From Enhydrobacter sp. (GTDB lineage: Bacteria > Pseudomonadota > Alphaproteobacteria > Reyranellales > Reyranellaceae), in contig JAHCJV010000021.1 in NCBI GenBank assembly GCA_026126105.1, forward strand, positions 1 through 64,000: a DNA stretch of 64,000 bases. Direction: 5' to 3'. A program made the translations under genes and the position numbers. Below the pieces are notes generated by a model. The model was not told where the DNA came from, ran no database searches, and saw only the letters and a program-made list of their open reading frames with translations. Of this stretch, positions 18,286-26,949 are shown piece after piece; position 1 is the first letter of the stretch, and each line of letters begins with the position of its first letter.

Positions 18286-19217
18286 TGATGCGCTATCTTG
18301 CCGGCCGCGTGCTGCGCGCCATCCTCACGATCTTTCTGGTCATCACCTTCGCCTTCTTCGTGCTGCACCTGTCGGGCGATCCGGCGATGATGATCCTGTC
18401 GGTCGACGCGCCGCCGGAGTCGATCAAGGCCTTTCGCGAAGCCTGGGGGCTCGACCGGCCGGTTTGGGTCCAATTCCTCGCCTATATCGGCCATGCCCTG
18501 CAGGGCGACCTCGGCAACTCGATGCGCGATGGCCGGCCCGCGGCCCAGCTCGTCTTCGAGCGCGTCCCGGCGACGCTGGCGATCACTTTGCCGGCCTTTG
18601 CCCTGAAGCTCCTCATCGGCATCCCGGCAGGGATCTACGCCGCACTCCATCGCAATTCATGGGCCGACCGGCTGACCATGATGATCTCGGTCGCGGGCTT
18701 CACCGTGCCGAGCTTCGTGCTGGCGCTCGTGCTCGTGCTGGTTTTCTCCGTCCAGCTCGGCTGGCTGCCATCGGCCGGCAGCGACAGGGCGACGAGCGCG
18801 ATCCTGCCGATCGTGACCCTGGGAATCGCCGGCGCCGCGATCCTGGCGCGCTTCACCCGCTCGGCCATGCTCGAGGTGCTGGGCCAGCCCTATATCCGCG
18901 CCGCCTCGGCCAAGGGCCTGCAGTGGCGCACGGTGGTGGTCGAGCATGCATTGCCCAACGCCGCCATTCCGACCACGACAATCGTCGGCTTCATGGTCGG
19001 CACCCTGATTGCCGGCGCCGTGGTGGTCGAAAGCGTCTTCGCCTGGCCCGGCATCGGCCGCCTGCTGGTGTCGGCTGTCTCCAATCGCGATCTCGCCGTC
19101 GTGCAGGCCATCCTGTTGCTGGTCGCCGCGACCATGGTGACCTCGAACATCGTCGTCGACGCGATCTACGGCTGGCTCGACCCGCGCCTGCGCCGGGGAG
19201 GGGCCCGTGCCCGCTGA
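18285..19217 (+). CDS. ABC transporter permease, DppB-like
   Basis: A 310-residue inner-membrane permease with six predicted helices. The first is RAILTIFLVITFAFFVLHLS, then the conserved GLDRPVWVQFLAY region, and the EAA loop RAASAKGLQWRTVVVEHAL. ATG at 18285 overlaps the stop of the ATPase gene; a second ATG follows at once. The final 11 bases overlap the DppC-like gene. Confidence 0.88.
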   Translation: MMRYLAGRVLRAILTIFLVITFAFFVLHLSGDPAMMILSVDAPPESIKAFREAWGLDRPVWVQFLAYIGHALQGDLGNSMRDGRPAAQLVFERVPATLAITLPAFALKLLIGIPAGIYAALHRNSWADRLTMMISVAGFTVPSFVLALVLVLVFSVQLGWLPSAGSDRATSAILPIVTLGIAGAAILARFTRSAMLEVLGQPYIRAASAKGLQWRTVVVEHALPNAAIPTTTIVGFMVGTLIAGAVVVESVFAWPGIGRLLVSAVSNRDLAVVQAILLLVAATMVTSNIVVDAIYGWLDPRLRRGGARAR

Positions 19218-20097
19218 CCGAGGTGCCGATCTGGCCGCCGACCGCGCGCATCCGGGCAGGGTCGCGCGCTTCTTCGAGGCCTGGCCGCCGCTCACCCTGA
19301 TCGCGCTGGCCTGGATCGCGCTGATGGTGATAGCCGCGTTCGGCGCTGACCTGCTGGCACCGTACTCCTTCACCGGGCTCGACCTGCGCGCGCGCCTGTC
19401 TCCGCCGGTCTTCATGGGCGGCACGTGGGCCCATCCGCTGGGCAGCGACGAGCTCGGCCGAGACGTCCTCTCGCGCCTCATCATGTCGATCCGGCTCAGC
19501 CTGCTGATCGCCTTCTTCGGCACCCTGATCGCCGCCGCGCTGGGGACTGCCGTGGGCTTCGTCGCCGCGCATTTCCGCGGCAAGGTCGAGGCCGTGATCC
19601 TGATGCTGATCGACTTCCAGGCCAGCGTGCCGTTCCTGATCGTGGCGCTCGCCGTGCTCGCCTTCTTCGGCAACAACCTCGTGCTGTTCGTGTTGCTGAT
19701 GGGCCTGAACTCATGGGAGCGGTACGCCCGCATCGCGCGCGGCCTGACCTTGGCGGCCAACGAGCAGGGCTATGCCGCCGCGGTTCGCCAGCTCGGCGCC
19801 ACGAACGTGCGGGTCTATGGCCTGCATGTGCTGCCCAACATCGCCTCGACCCTGATCGTGTCGATGACCATCACCTTTCCCGAGACGATCCTGCTGGAAA
19901 GCGGCCTGTCCTTCCTCGGGCTCGGCATCCAGCCGCCGCTCACGTCGCTGGGAAACATGGTGGGCTATGGCCGCGAATACTTGACGCGCGCGCCGTGGAT
20001 CATGCTTTCTCCTGCTGCCGTGATCGTGCTCACGACCCTGTCGATCAGCATCGTCGGCGACTGGCTGCGCGACAGGCTCGACCCAACGCTGCGATAG
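19207..20097 (+). CDS. ABC transporter permease, DppC-like
   Basis: A 296-residue permease. It has the N-terminal OppC-type helix LTLIALAWIALMVIAAFGA, then HPLGSDELGRDVLSRLIMS, a DppC-family signature, and the EAA loop (VRQLGATNVRVYGLHVLPN). It starts with GTG at 19207 within the 3' end of the DppB-like gene. With the preceding four genes it completes an ABC importer. Confidence 0.88.
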   Translation: MPADRGADLAADRAHPGRVARFFEAWPPLTLIALAWIALMVIAAFGADLLAPYSFTGLDLRARLSPPVFMGGTWAHPLGSDELGRDVLSRLIMSIRLSLLIAFFGTLIAAALGTAVGFVAAHFRGKVEAVILMLIDFQASVPFLIVALAVLAFFGNNLVLFVLLMGLNSWERYARIARGLTLAANEQGYAAAVRQLGATNVRVYGLHVLPNIASTLIVSMTITFPETILLESGLSFLGLGIQPPLTSLGNMVGYGREYLTRAPWIMLSPAAVIVLTTLSISIVGDWLRDRLDPTLR

Positions 20098-20105
20098 GAA
20101 AATTC

Positions 20106-20846
20106 ATGACTGACATTGCTTCGCATCGCGGCGGCGCGCTGCTGTGGCCGGAGAACAGCCGGATTTCGTTCGAGAACACGACGAGGCTGGCGGTGGAGCA
20201 GGTCGAATTCGACGTTCATCCGACCCGCGACGGCAAGCTCGTGGTAATTCACGACGACACGCTCGACCGTACGACCGACGGCAAGGGGCCGGTCGCTGCG
20301 CAGGACTGGGCGGCGCTCGCGAAGCTGGTGCTGAAGGGCACGGGCGGCCAGCGCATGCTGCTGCTCGACGAGGTGATCGAGATCTTCCGCCCGACGCCGA
20401 TCGTGATGCGCCTGGAGATCAAGTGCGGCCCGGATCGCGTGCCCTATCCGGGCCATGCCGTACGCGTGGCAAGGGCGCTGGAGCAGGCGAGGGTGCTGGA
20501 ACGCAGCGTCGTCACCAGTTTCCAGCTCGGCACGGTCCGCGAGGCCGTCGCCGCGGCGCGACCGATGACGCACGTCTGGCTGGTGTTGCCGCAGGTCCAG
20601 ACCGACATCGGCCTGTCCAACGTCATCGCGTCGGCGAAGGACGCGGGCGTGCCTATGCTGGGCCTGCGACAGAACATGCTCAGCGCCGAGATCGTTGCGG
20701 TGGTGCGGGCTGCCGGCTTGGGAATCGGCGGCTGGGCGTGCAACGATGCCGAGGCCATCGCGCGGCTTCTGGCGCTGGAGGTGGACGTCTTCACCACCGA
20801 CCGGCCCGACCTGGCGATTGCGCAGCGGAGAGATCGCACCGCATGA
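20106..20846 (+). CDS. Glycerophosphodiester phosphodiesterase family protein
   Basis: A 246-residue GDPD TIM-barrel enzyme. It begins IASHRGGALLWPENS with the catalytic His-Arg and Glu, followed by EFDVHPTRDGKLVVIHDD with the metal-binding Glu/Asp and second catalytic His. The C-terminus has VDVFTTDRPDLA. Such enzymes split glycerophosphodiesters into glycerol-3-phosphate and an alcohol. No signal peptide, so it would act on an imported compound. It follows the permease by 8 bases and overlaps the next gene by 4. Confidence 0.88.
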   Translation: MTDIASHRGGALLWPENSRISFENTTRLAVEQVEFDVHPTRDGKLVVIHDDTLDRTTDGKGPVAAQDWAALAKLVLKGTGGQRMLLLDEVIEIFRPTPIVMRLEIKCGPDRVPYPGHAVRVARALEQARVLERSVVTSFQLGTVREAVAAARPMTHVWLVLPQVQTDIGLSNVIASAKDAGVPMLGLRQNMLSAEIVAVVRAAGLGIGGWACNDAEAIARLLALEVDVFTTDRPDLAIAQRRDRTA

Positions 20847-21931
20847 CCCGCGCTCGCCGTCATATGCTGACCGCCCTGGGAGCCGTCCTCATGACCTCGA
20901 CCGTCCAACGCTCCGCCGCGGCCGAAGGAGCCTATGACCAGCGCCTCAGCGAGCTCGAGCGCACGGGGCGGGTGTTCGGCCTGCATGCGCTGACCGTGAC
21001 GCGCGGCGGCAGGATGGTGTTCGAGCACTACGGCGTGGGCGCCGACGAGAGCTGGGGCCGCTCGCTGGGCGAGGTCACCTTCGACCGAACGGTGCTGCAC
21101 GATCTCCGGTCGGTGACCAAGAGCGTCGTCGGTTGGCTCTATGGCATCGCGCTGGCGCAGGGCAAGGTGCCGGCGCCCGAGACCACTCTCTCGTCGCTCT
21201 TCCCGCAATATGCCGATCTCTGGCACCAGCCGGATCGCGAGAAGCTCACCGTCGCGCACGTGCTCACCATGACCTTGGGCACCGACTGGGACGAGCTGAC
21301 CATTCCCTATGGCGATCCGCGCAACAGCGAGAATGCGATGGAAGCGGCGCCTGACCGGATCCGCTTTGTGCTCGACCGGCGGATCATCCGCGCGCCGGGC
21401 GAGGCCTGGAGCTACAACGGTGGCGCGACGACGCTGCTGGGCAGGCTGATCGCGCAGGGCACCGGCGAGACGCTGCACGCCTTTGCCCGGCGCGCGCTGT
21501 TCGATCGGATGGATTTCGGCGCCAGCGAATGGTCGGTCAGCACGGATGGCCATGAACGCGCGGCGTCCGGCCTGCGCCTGCTGCCGCGCGACATGTCGAA
21601 GATCGGTCGACTGGTGCTGACTGGCGGCGTGTGGAACGAAAAGCAGGTCGTCCCCGCAGAGTGGGTGACGCGCGCCACGACGGCGATGGTCCGCCTGCCC
21701 GACGGTCGCGGCTACGGCTATCATTGGTACACGGGCGCCTTTCCGGGCGGCACGCATCCGCCGTTGCCGTGGATTGGCGCCATCGGCTGGGGCGGCCAGC
21801 GACTTTATGTGGTGCCGAAGTTCGATCTCGTGGTCGGGATCAATTGCGGCAACTATCGTCGGCCCGGCACCGAGCAGAGCGCGGTCGGCATGGCGATCGT
21901 CACCGACGTGGTGCTGCCGGCGTTCGGGTAA
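20843..21931 (+). CDS. Beta-lactamase-fold serine hydrolase (class C-like)
   Basis: A 362-residue serine hydrolase with the SxxK motif at Ser90-Lys93 (SVTKS) and a YNGG tyrosine motif further on. The N-terminus (LTALGAVLMTSTVQRSAAA) looks like a signal peptide, so it is probably periplasmic. This family includes esterases, D-aminopeptidases and 6-aminohexanoate-dimer hydrolases. It ends the ABC operon, overlapping the GDPD gene (ATGA), which suggests it trims the transported substrate before uptake. True beta-lactamase activity is unlikely. Confidence 0.83.
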   Translation: MTRARRHMLTALGAVLMTSTVQRSAAAEGAYDQRLSELERTGRVFGLHALTVTRGGRMVFEHYGVGADESWGRSLGEVTFDRTVLHDLRSVTKSVVGWLYGIALAQGKVPAPETTLSSLFPQYADLWHQPDREKLTVAHVLTMTLGTDWDELTIPYGDPRNSENAMEAAPDRIRFVLDRRIIRAPGEAWSYNGGATTLLGRLIAQGTGETLHAFARRALFDRMDFGASEWSVSTDGHERAASGLRLLPRDMSKIGRLVLTGGVWNEKQVVPAEWVTRATTAMVRLPDGRGYGYHWYTGAFPGGTHPPLPWIGAIGWGGQRLYVVPKFDLVVGINCGNYRRPGTEQSAVGMAIVTDVVLPAFG

Positions 21932-21964
21932 GGCATTCCGCTCAGCGTTGCCGCTCTCCCTTGC

Positions 21965-22714
21965 TCAGTTCTGCGGCAAGAACTCGATCATCAGCCCGTC
22001 GACTTGCTCCGCGGGAACGACCACGCGGTCGCCTTCGGTCAGGGCAAAGGGCACGTTGTTGGCGCGCAGCAGCGCCTGCAACGGCCGCGATCGCTCGACC
22101 GCGACAGCGATGCCGACGATCATCGGCTTGTGCTCGGGCGCCATGGCTTCGACCGACTTGTATTCGGCCTGGTAGACCGACGGCGACCAGATCAGAACCT
22201 CGACGGCGCCGGTCTGGATCATCGTGCAGCCGTCGAACAGATCCTCGGTTATGGCACCCCACTGCTCGCCCAGCGCCTTCGCCGTTTCCGGCGGATCGTC
22301 GGACACGACGTGCACGGCGAGCATGCCGAGCGCGCCGTTGGGATGGACGATCCATTCCGGTTCCATGAATGCTTCCGGCAGCTGGTGGCGCACCGGAAAC
22401 CACGGCAGCGGTCCGTCCATCTCGCCGACGATCACCTCGGCTTCGACCTCGTAGCCGTCGTCCGTCTCCCAGCTGTGCTCCTGCACCTCGCCGTCGAGCT
22501 CGATAACGTTCACGGCGACGGCAACGCGGAGGTCGGCCTCGATCAGGGCGATATAGTTCGGGATGTCGTCCTCGGCCGGCTGGAAGCAGATGCACCGCGG
22601 CTCGACTCCCTCCGGCGTGAGATTGAAGCCGACCTGCTGGAGCTTCATCGCGAGGGCGCCGGGATCCGGCGTGGCGATACTGAGATGGTCGATGTCGCGG
22701 GCGCTGACTTTCAT
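21965..22714 (-). CDS. VOC-superfamily (glyoxalase-like) protein
   Basis: A 249-residue protein starting KVSARDIDHLSIATPDPGAL, a typical first strand of a vicinal-oxygen-chelate module with His as metal ligand. A second half-module follows (WIVHPNGALGMLAVHVVSD). It resembles the glyoxalase_3-type proteins of unknown substrate. It is convergent with the serine hydrolase and lies 127 bases downstream of the CobW-like gene on the same strand. No catalytic assignment is possible. Confidence 0.7.
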   Translation of the reverse strand: MKVSARDIDHLSIATPDPGALAMKLQQVGFNLTPEGVEPRCICFQPAEDDIPNYIALIEADLRVAVAVNVIELDGEVQEHSWETDDGYEVEAEVIVGEMDGPLPWFPVRHQLPEAFMEPEWIVHPNGALGMLAVHVVSDDPPETAKALGEQWGAITEDLFDGCTMIQTGAVEVLIWSPSVYQAEYKSVEAMAPEHKPMIVGIAVAVERSRPLQALLRANNVPFALTEGDRVVVPAEQVDGLMIEFLPQN

Positions 22715-22840
22715 CGCCGGGTCATACGGCTGGCCTCAGGCGGCGTCGAGTGTCTTCTTAAGGAGCCCCCGCATGATCGGCGGCGTTGTCGTGGCCCCGC
22801 CCCTTCGACGACGCATGGGCCCGGCCCGCCCCGAGGGAAT

Positions 22841-23869
22841 CTAGTCTTCGTGCCAACTCGCCTCGACGGTCGCGCGGTCGAGATCGCGTGCAATGAAGAC
22901 GAGCCGTGAGCGGCGGTCGTCGTCGGGCCAGCGCGCCAGCAAGGTCGGCGGATGGAAGGTGCGGTGCACGCCATGGATAACGAGCGGCTGGCTCTCGCCC
23001 GCGACATTCAGCACCCCCTTGACGCGCAGAATCTTGTCGCCCCAGACAGCGCGCACGCCCATCAGCCATCTGTTGAACCGATCCCAGTCGAGCGGTTCGT
23101 CGAAGGTCAGGCAGAACGAGCCGATATGAGCGTCGTGGCGTGAGCGGTCGTGATGATGGTGGCGATCGTGCTGATCATGCGCTTCCGCGTTCAGCCACTG
23201 CTGGACCTTGTCGCCCTTGCCGGCCGCGTCGAACGGACCGGAATCGAACAGCAGCGCCGGGTCGATCTCGCCCTGCACCACCTCGTAGAGCTGGGCACCG
23301 GGATTGAGGGTGCCGAGCCGTGCCCGAAGGTGGGCGCTGGCGGTGGCATCGGCGAGGTCGGTCTTGCTGATCAGCAGGCGGTCGGCGACTGCCGCCTGCT
23401 TCATTGCCTCGTCATGTTCGTCGAGCTGGCGCGCGCCGTTTATGGCATCGACAGTGGCTACCACGCCGTCGAGCCGATAGTCGTGGCTGATCATCGGCGT
23501 GTTGAGCAGGAGCTGCAGGATCGGCGCGGGATCGGCGAGGCCCGTCGTTTCGAGCAGCACGCGATCGAAGGGCGGCGTCTCGTTCTTCTGGCGACGGCGC
23601 GCAATGTCTCTCAAGGTGCGGTCGAGATCGCCCTGGATGGTGCAACACACGCAGCCCGACTGCAGCAGAACCATGTCGCCGTCGATCGACTCCATGAACA
23701 GGTGGTCGAGCCCGACTTCGCCGAACTCGTTGATCAGCACCAGGCTGCGCGCCATCCGGCGGTCGGCCAGAACGCGGTTGAGCAGGGTGGTCTTGCCGCT
23801 GCCGAGAAAGCCTGTGATCAAGGCAACCGGCAGGCGTTCGGCGGATTTGTCCAAATCGAAGAGGCTCAT
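22841..23869 (-). CDS. COG0523 metallochaperone GTPase, CobW/ZigA family
   Basis: A 342-residue G3E GTPase. Walker A is GFLGSGKT (residues 20-27), the metal-binding CxCC motif is at Cys73-Cys76 (GCVCCT), and guanine recognition is SKTD. A His/Asp-rich linker (AHDQHDRHHHHDRSRHDAH) before the CobW_C domain is a second likely metal site. The family delivers zinc, cobalt or other metals to client enzymes. ATG at 23869 gives the standard start. It is divergent from the cyclase-family gene, and a perfect palindrome lies between them. Confidence 0.9.
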   Translation of the reverse strand: MSLFDLDKSAERLPVALITGFLGSGKTTLLNRVLADRRMARSLVLINEFGEVGLDHLFMESIDGDMVLLQSGCVCCTIQGDLDRTLRDIARRRQKNETPPFDRVLLETTGLADPAPILQLLLNTPMISHDYRLDGVVATVDAINGARQLDEHDEAMKQAAVADRLLISKTDLADATASAHLRARLGTLNPGAQLYEVVQGEIDPALLFDSGPFDAAGKGDKVQQWLNAEAHDQHDRHHHHDRSRHDAHIGSFCLTFDEPLDWDRFNRWLMGVRAVWGDKILRVKGVLNVAGESQPLVIHGVHRTFHPPTLLARWPDDDRRSRLVFIARDLDRATVEASWHED

Positions 23870-23897
23870 GAAAAGCTGACCCAACCTGGCAATGTAA

Positions 23898-23910
23898 CAA
23901 CGTAACGTTG
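23898..23910. promoter_or_regulatory. Perfect palindrome in a divergent promoter region
   Basis: CAACGT at 23898-23903 and ACGTTG at 23905-23910 form a perfect 6-bp inverted repeat around one A. It lies 29 bases before the CobW-like start and 72 bases before the cyclase-family start. It does not match the usual Zur box (GTTAT-type). The cognate regulator is unknown. Confidence 0.4.
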
Positions 23911-23981
23911 CGATCTGTCTTGACGCTGCAACAGGACCGCAGGACGCTCTGGTCGTCAATCAAGAACGAGGAGGAGAGCTC

Positions 23982-25061
23982 ATGGATTCCCGATATCTGA
24001 GTGACAAGGAAAAGCTAAAGCAGGATGGCGACGCAGTCGACGGCGATCGCCGCGCGCTGTTGACGGGTGGTCTCGTCGGCGGTGCCGTCGCCGCCGCAGC
24101 CCTGTTGTCTTCTGCGGCGCACGCCCAGGCACCGGCCGCTCCTGCGCTGGCGGACAAGCCTTGGTGGCCGCACCCCAAATGGGGTAAGGACGACATGGCA
24201 GGTGCGTCCAATTGGATCACCCCTGCGAAAGTCCTCGACACCGTCAAGTGGATCAAGGACGGCAAGATCTACCGCATCGGGCGCGTCTACGAGTCGACGA
24301 TGCCGAAGTTCGGCGAGCGGGCCTTCACGCTGCGCATCCCCGGCGGCCCCACGGGCGGTCCGTTCGGCAGCAACCGGCTGATCTACAACGACGAGTTTCT
24401 GACCACCGAGATCGGCCAGACCGGAACACAGTTCGATGGCCTCGCCCATATCGGCATTCAGATGGGCAAGGACGGCGACAAGAACGAGATGCGCTACTAC
24501 AACGGCGTCACCGAGCAGGAGATGGGCGGCGCCTACGGCATGAAGAAGAACGGCATCGAGCATGTGAAGCCGTTCTTCACCCGCGGCCATCTGTTCGACC
24601 TCAAGGCGCTCAAGGGCGGGATGATGGATGTCGGCCAGGAGATCACCGTGGCGGACCTGCGCGCCTGCCTGCAGAAGCAGAACATGCAGGAGGCCGACAT
24701 CAAGGAAGGCGATGCAGTCTTCTTCAATACCGGCTTCGGCGAGCTGTGGATCAAGAACAACGACAAGTTCTCGAGCGGCGAGCCGGGCATCGGCATGGAA
24801 GTCGCCAAGTGGTGCATCGACAAGGGCATCTGCCTGACCGGCGCCGATACCTGGGCGACCGAGGTCGTGCCCAATCCCGACAAGAACCTGGCCTTCCCGG
24901 TGCATGCCGAGCTGATTACCAAGAACGGCATTTTCAATCATGAGAACATGGACTTCACGTCGTTACTGGCCGACGGCAAGTACCAGTTCGCCTACATCTT
25001 CTCGCCGGCGCCCATCAAAGGCGCGACCGGCTCCAACGGCGGCCCGATTGCGGTGACCTGA
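23982..25061 (+). CDS. Exported cyclase-family protein (kynurenine-formamidase-like)
   Basis: A 359-residue protein of the metal-dependent cyclase/formamidase family (PF04199). Residues 22-49 form a Tat-like signal (DRRALLTGGLVGGAVAAAAL, cleaved after AHAQ). The metal motif appears as GTQFDGLAHIG, a variant of HxGTHxDxPxH with Gln for the usual His. Later family landmarks are EGDAVFFNTGF and the C-terminal HAELITKNGI segment. GAGGAGAG precedes the ATG. It is probably periplasmic; the substrate is unknown. A strong intrinsic terminator follows. Confidence 0.8.
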   Translation: MDSRYLSDKEKLKQDGDAVDGDRRALLTGGLVGGAVAAAALLSSAAHAQAPAAPALADKPWWPHPKWGKDDMAGASNWITPAKVLDTVKWIKDGKIYRIGRVYESTMPKFGERAFTLRIPGGPTGGPFGSNRLIYNDEFLTTEIGQTGTQFDGLAHIGIQMGKDGDKNEMRYYNGVTEQEMGGAYGMKKNGIEHVKPFFTRGHLFDLKALKGGMMDVGQEITVADLRACLQKQNMQEADIKEGDAVFFNTGFGELWIKNNDKFSSGEPGIGMEVAKWCIDKGICLTGADTWATEVVPNPDKNLAFPVHAELITKNGIFNHENMDFTSLLADGKYQFAYIFSPAPIKGATGSNGGPIAVT

Positions 25062-25085
25062 TCGACGGCACCTGAAAAGCCAGGA

Positions 25086-25111
25086 CGCCCTCGCGCGAGC
25101 GAGGGCGTTTT
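25086..25111 (+). terminator. Rho-independent terminator after the cyclase-family gene
   Basis: CGCCCTCGC at 25086-25094 pairs perfectly with GCGAGGGCG at 25099-25107 around a GCGA tetraloop, followed by TTTT. It is 24 bases past the cyclase stop. This is the clearest intrinsic terminator in the window. Confidence 0.9.
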
Positions 25112-25200
25112 CATTGGAGGCGGGTACGAAGAAGGTCCGAAGTCGGCGTCGGCAGGGGTGAGTAGCGTGAGGATCGGAGCATTGACCAGCGGCACCACGG

Positions 25201-25986
25201 TCATCCGGTCGACCTCTCGTCCGAGGGCTGGTCTGCGGCAAGCCCCGCGAGAGCGGATGCGCCGCACAACGCTGCCGCGGGAAAGGCCCACATCCACCAG
25301 GCGTGCGTGACGAAGGCAAATCCCGATGCGATGAGTTGGCCCCAGCTCGTCAGACGGGGATCGCCCAGCCCGACATACGCGAGCGCCGATTCGGCAAGCA
25401 CGGCACCGCCGAACACGATGCCGGTCGCAGACAGAGCTGCCGAGCTGGCGTGAGGGATAATGTGGCGCACGGCGAGGGCGATCGGCGGCGTGCCAACGGA
25501 CACCGACGCGCGCACGAAGTCGGTCTCGCGCAATACCAGCGCCTCGGCGCGAACCAGCCGCGCGATGACCGGCCAGCGTGTCAATCCGAGGACGAGCGCG
25601 AGGTTCACCGCCGAGCCGCCGAACAACGCTGCGACCAGGATGGCAAACAGGAGCGCCGGCAGGCTCACCACGATGTCCGCCGCACGCATCAGAATCTCGT
25701 CGAGAGCCGCTGGACCGAGCGCGGCAACGAGCCCGACGGCCGCCCCGAGCAGGAGGGCCAGACATGCCGTAAGCGATGCGACTAACAGCGACGTGCGTCC
25801 GCCTTGTGCCAGCGCCTCCAGCATGTCGCGGCCAAGATCGTCGGTTCCCATCGGATGGGCGAGCGACGGCGGCATGAAGGCGAGATCCATCGCAAGCGCG
25901 TCGAGCGCCCCGCGCGGTGAGAGCAGGAGGCAGAGCAGATAGAAGAAGGCAAGGGCGGCGACGGCGCCCGCTCGAAAGCGGCTCAT
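25201..25986 (-). CDS. ABC transporter permease, DppC-like
   Basis: A 261-residue permease with the DppC signature HPMGTDDLGRDMLEALAQGG and several membrane helices, for example LLVASLTACLALLLGAAVGLV; the EAA loop is VRHIIPHASSAALSA. It overlaps the upstream permease by 4 bases (ATGA). The operon ends here: the expected two ATPases do not follow, and the next gene is convergent. Confidence 0.85.
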   Translation of the reverse strand: MSRFRAGAVAALAFFYLLCLLLSPRGALDALAMDLAFMPPSLAHPMGTDDLGRDMLEALAQGGRTSLLVASLTACLALLLGAAVGLVAALGPAALDEILMRAADIVVSLPALLFAILVAALFGGSAVNLALVLGLTRWPVIARLVRAEALVLRETDFVRASVSVGTPPIALAVRHIIPHASSAALSATGIVFGGAVLAESALAYVGLGDPRLTSWGQLIASGFAFVTHAWWMWAFPAAALCGASALAGLAADQPSDERSTG

Positions 25987-26942
25987 GACCGGCCTTCGGC
26001 AAGCCGGGGGTCGAGCCAGCGCAAGACCATGTCAGTCGCGAGGTTGCCAAGCACGACAATCGCCGTCGTGACCAGCACGATCCCGATCACGACGGGATGA
26101 TCGCGCGCGATCGCCGAGGTCACCGCGAGCCGCCCCAGTCCGGGCAGCGCGAACACGGTCTCGACGACGACGGCCCCGGCGACGAAGGCCCCGAGGCGAG
26201 CGCCGAAAAGCGTGACAATTCCCAGCAGTGCGTTGGGCAGGGCATGGCGCCGTTCCACAGCATGCGACGGCAGCCCCTTCGCCGCGGCGGTCACGATATA
26301 GGGCCGCGACAGCTCGCCGGCCACCCGGGCGCGGGTCAGGAGCGCCGTGAACGCCACGTGGTGGAGCGCAAGCGCGAGCACCGGCAGCACGAGATGGCGT
26401 GCCATGTCGACGAGACGCGCACCGCCGCCGGCGGGCACGCGTTCGTCGACCAGCCCCTGCACCGGCAGGACTCCGAGCCAGAGCGCGAATACGACGATCA
26501 GTCCTTGTCCGACGAGATAGCTCGGCAGCGCGTGAAGCGCCGCCATTGCTGCCACGAAACCGCGATGGGGCTTGTCCGGTCTCGGCAGCCAGGCCAACCC
26601 GAGCGCCACGCCGGCAAGGCCCGACACGACGAGCGCAGGGCCGATCAGCGCCAGCGTCACCGGCAGCCGGTCGAGGACGAGCGTCAGCACCGGCTGCTGG
26701 CTGCGATAGGAGAAGCCCAGATCGCCGCACAGGAGGTTTCCGAGCCAAGCGAGATAGACTTCATGTAGCGGCCGGTCGAGCCCGTAGATCCTCGCCACTT
26801 CTTCGAGATAGCCCGGTGCGCCTGAGTCGCCTCCCAGCGCAACGGCGGGACCGCCAGGCGCGAGATGGATCAGCAGGAACGCGAGCGTCGCGGCGAGCCA
26901 GATCGCCCCGACGACCAAGGTCAGGCGCGACAGGATGCGCAC
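25983..26942 (-). CDS. ABC transporter permease, DppB-like
   Basis: A 319-residue permease. The GTG at 26942 lies just past the end of the binding-protein gene and begins VRILSRLTLVVGAIWLAATL, the first membrane helix. YGLDRPLHEVYLAWLGNLL and the loop AAAKGLPSHAVERRHALPN are DppB features. It is the second gene of an SBP-permease-permease operon lacking ATPases. Confidence 0.85.
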   Translation of the reverse strand: MRILSRLTLVVGAIWLAATLAFLLIHLAPGGPAVALGGDSGAPGYLEEVARIYGLDRPLHEVYLAWLGNLLCGDLGFSYRSQQPVLTLVLDRLPVTLALIGPALVVSGLAGVALGLAWLPRPDKPHRGFVAAMAALHALPSYLVGQGLIVVFALWLGVLPVQGLVDERVPAGGGARLVDMARHLVLPVLALALHHVAFTALLTRARVAGELSRPYIVTAAAKGLPSHAVERRHALPNALLGIVTLFGARLGAFVAGAVVVETVFALPGLGRLAVTSAIARDHPVVIGIVLVTTAIVVLGNLATDMVLRWLDPRLAEGRS

Positions 26943-26949
26943 GACGCGG

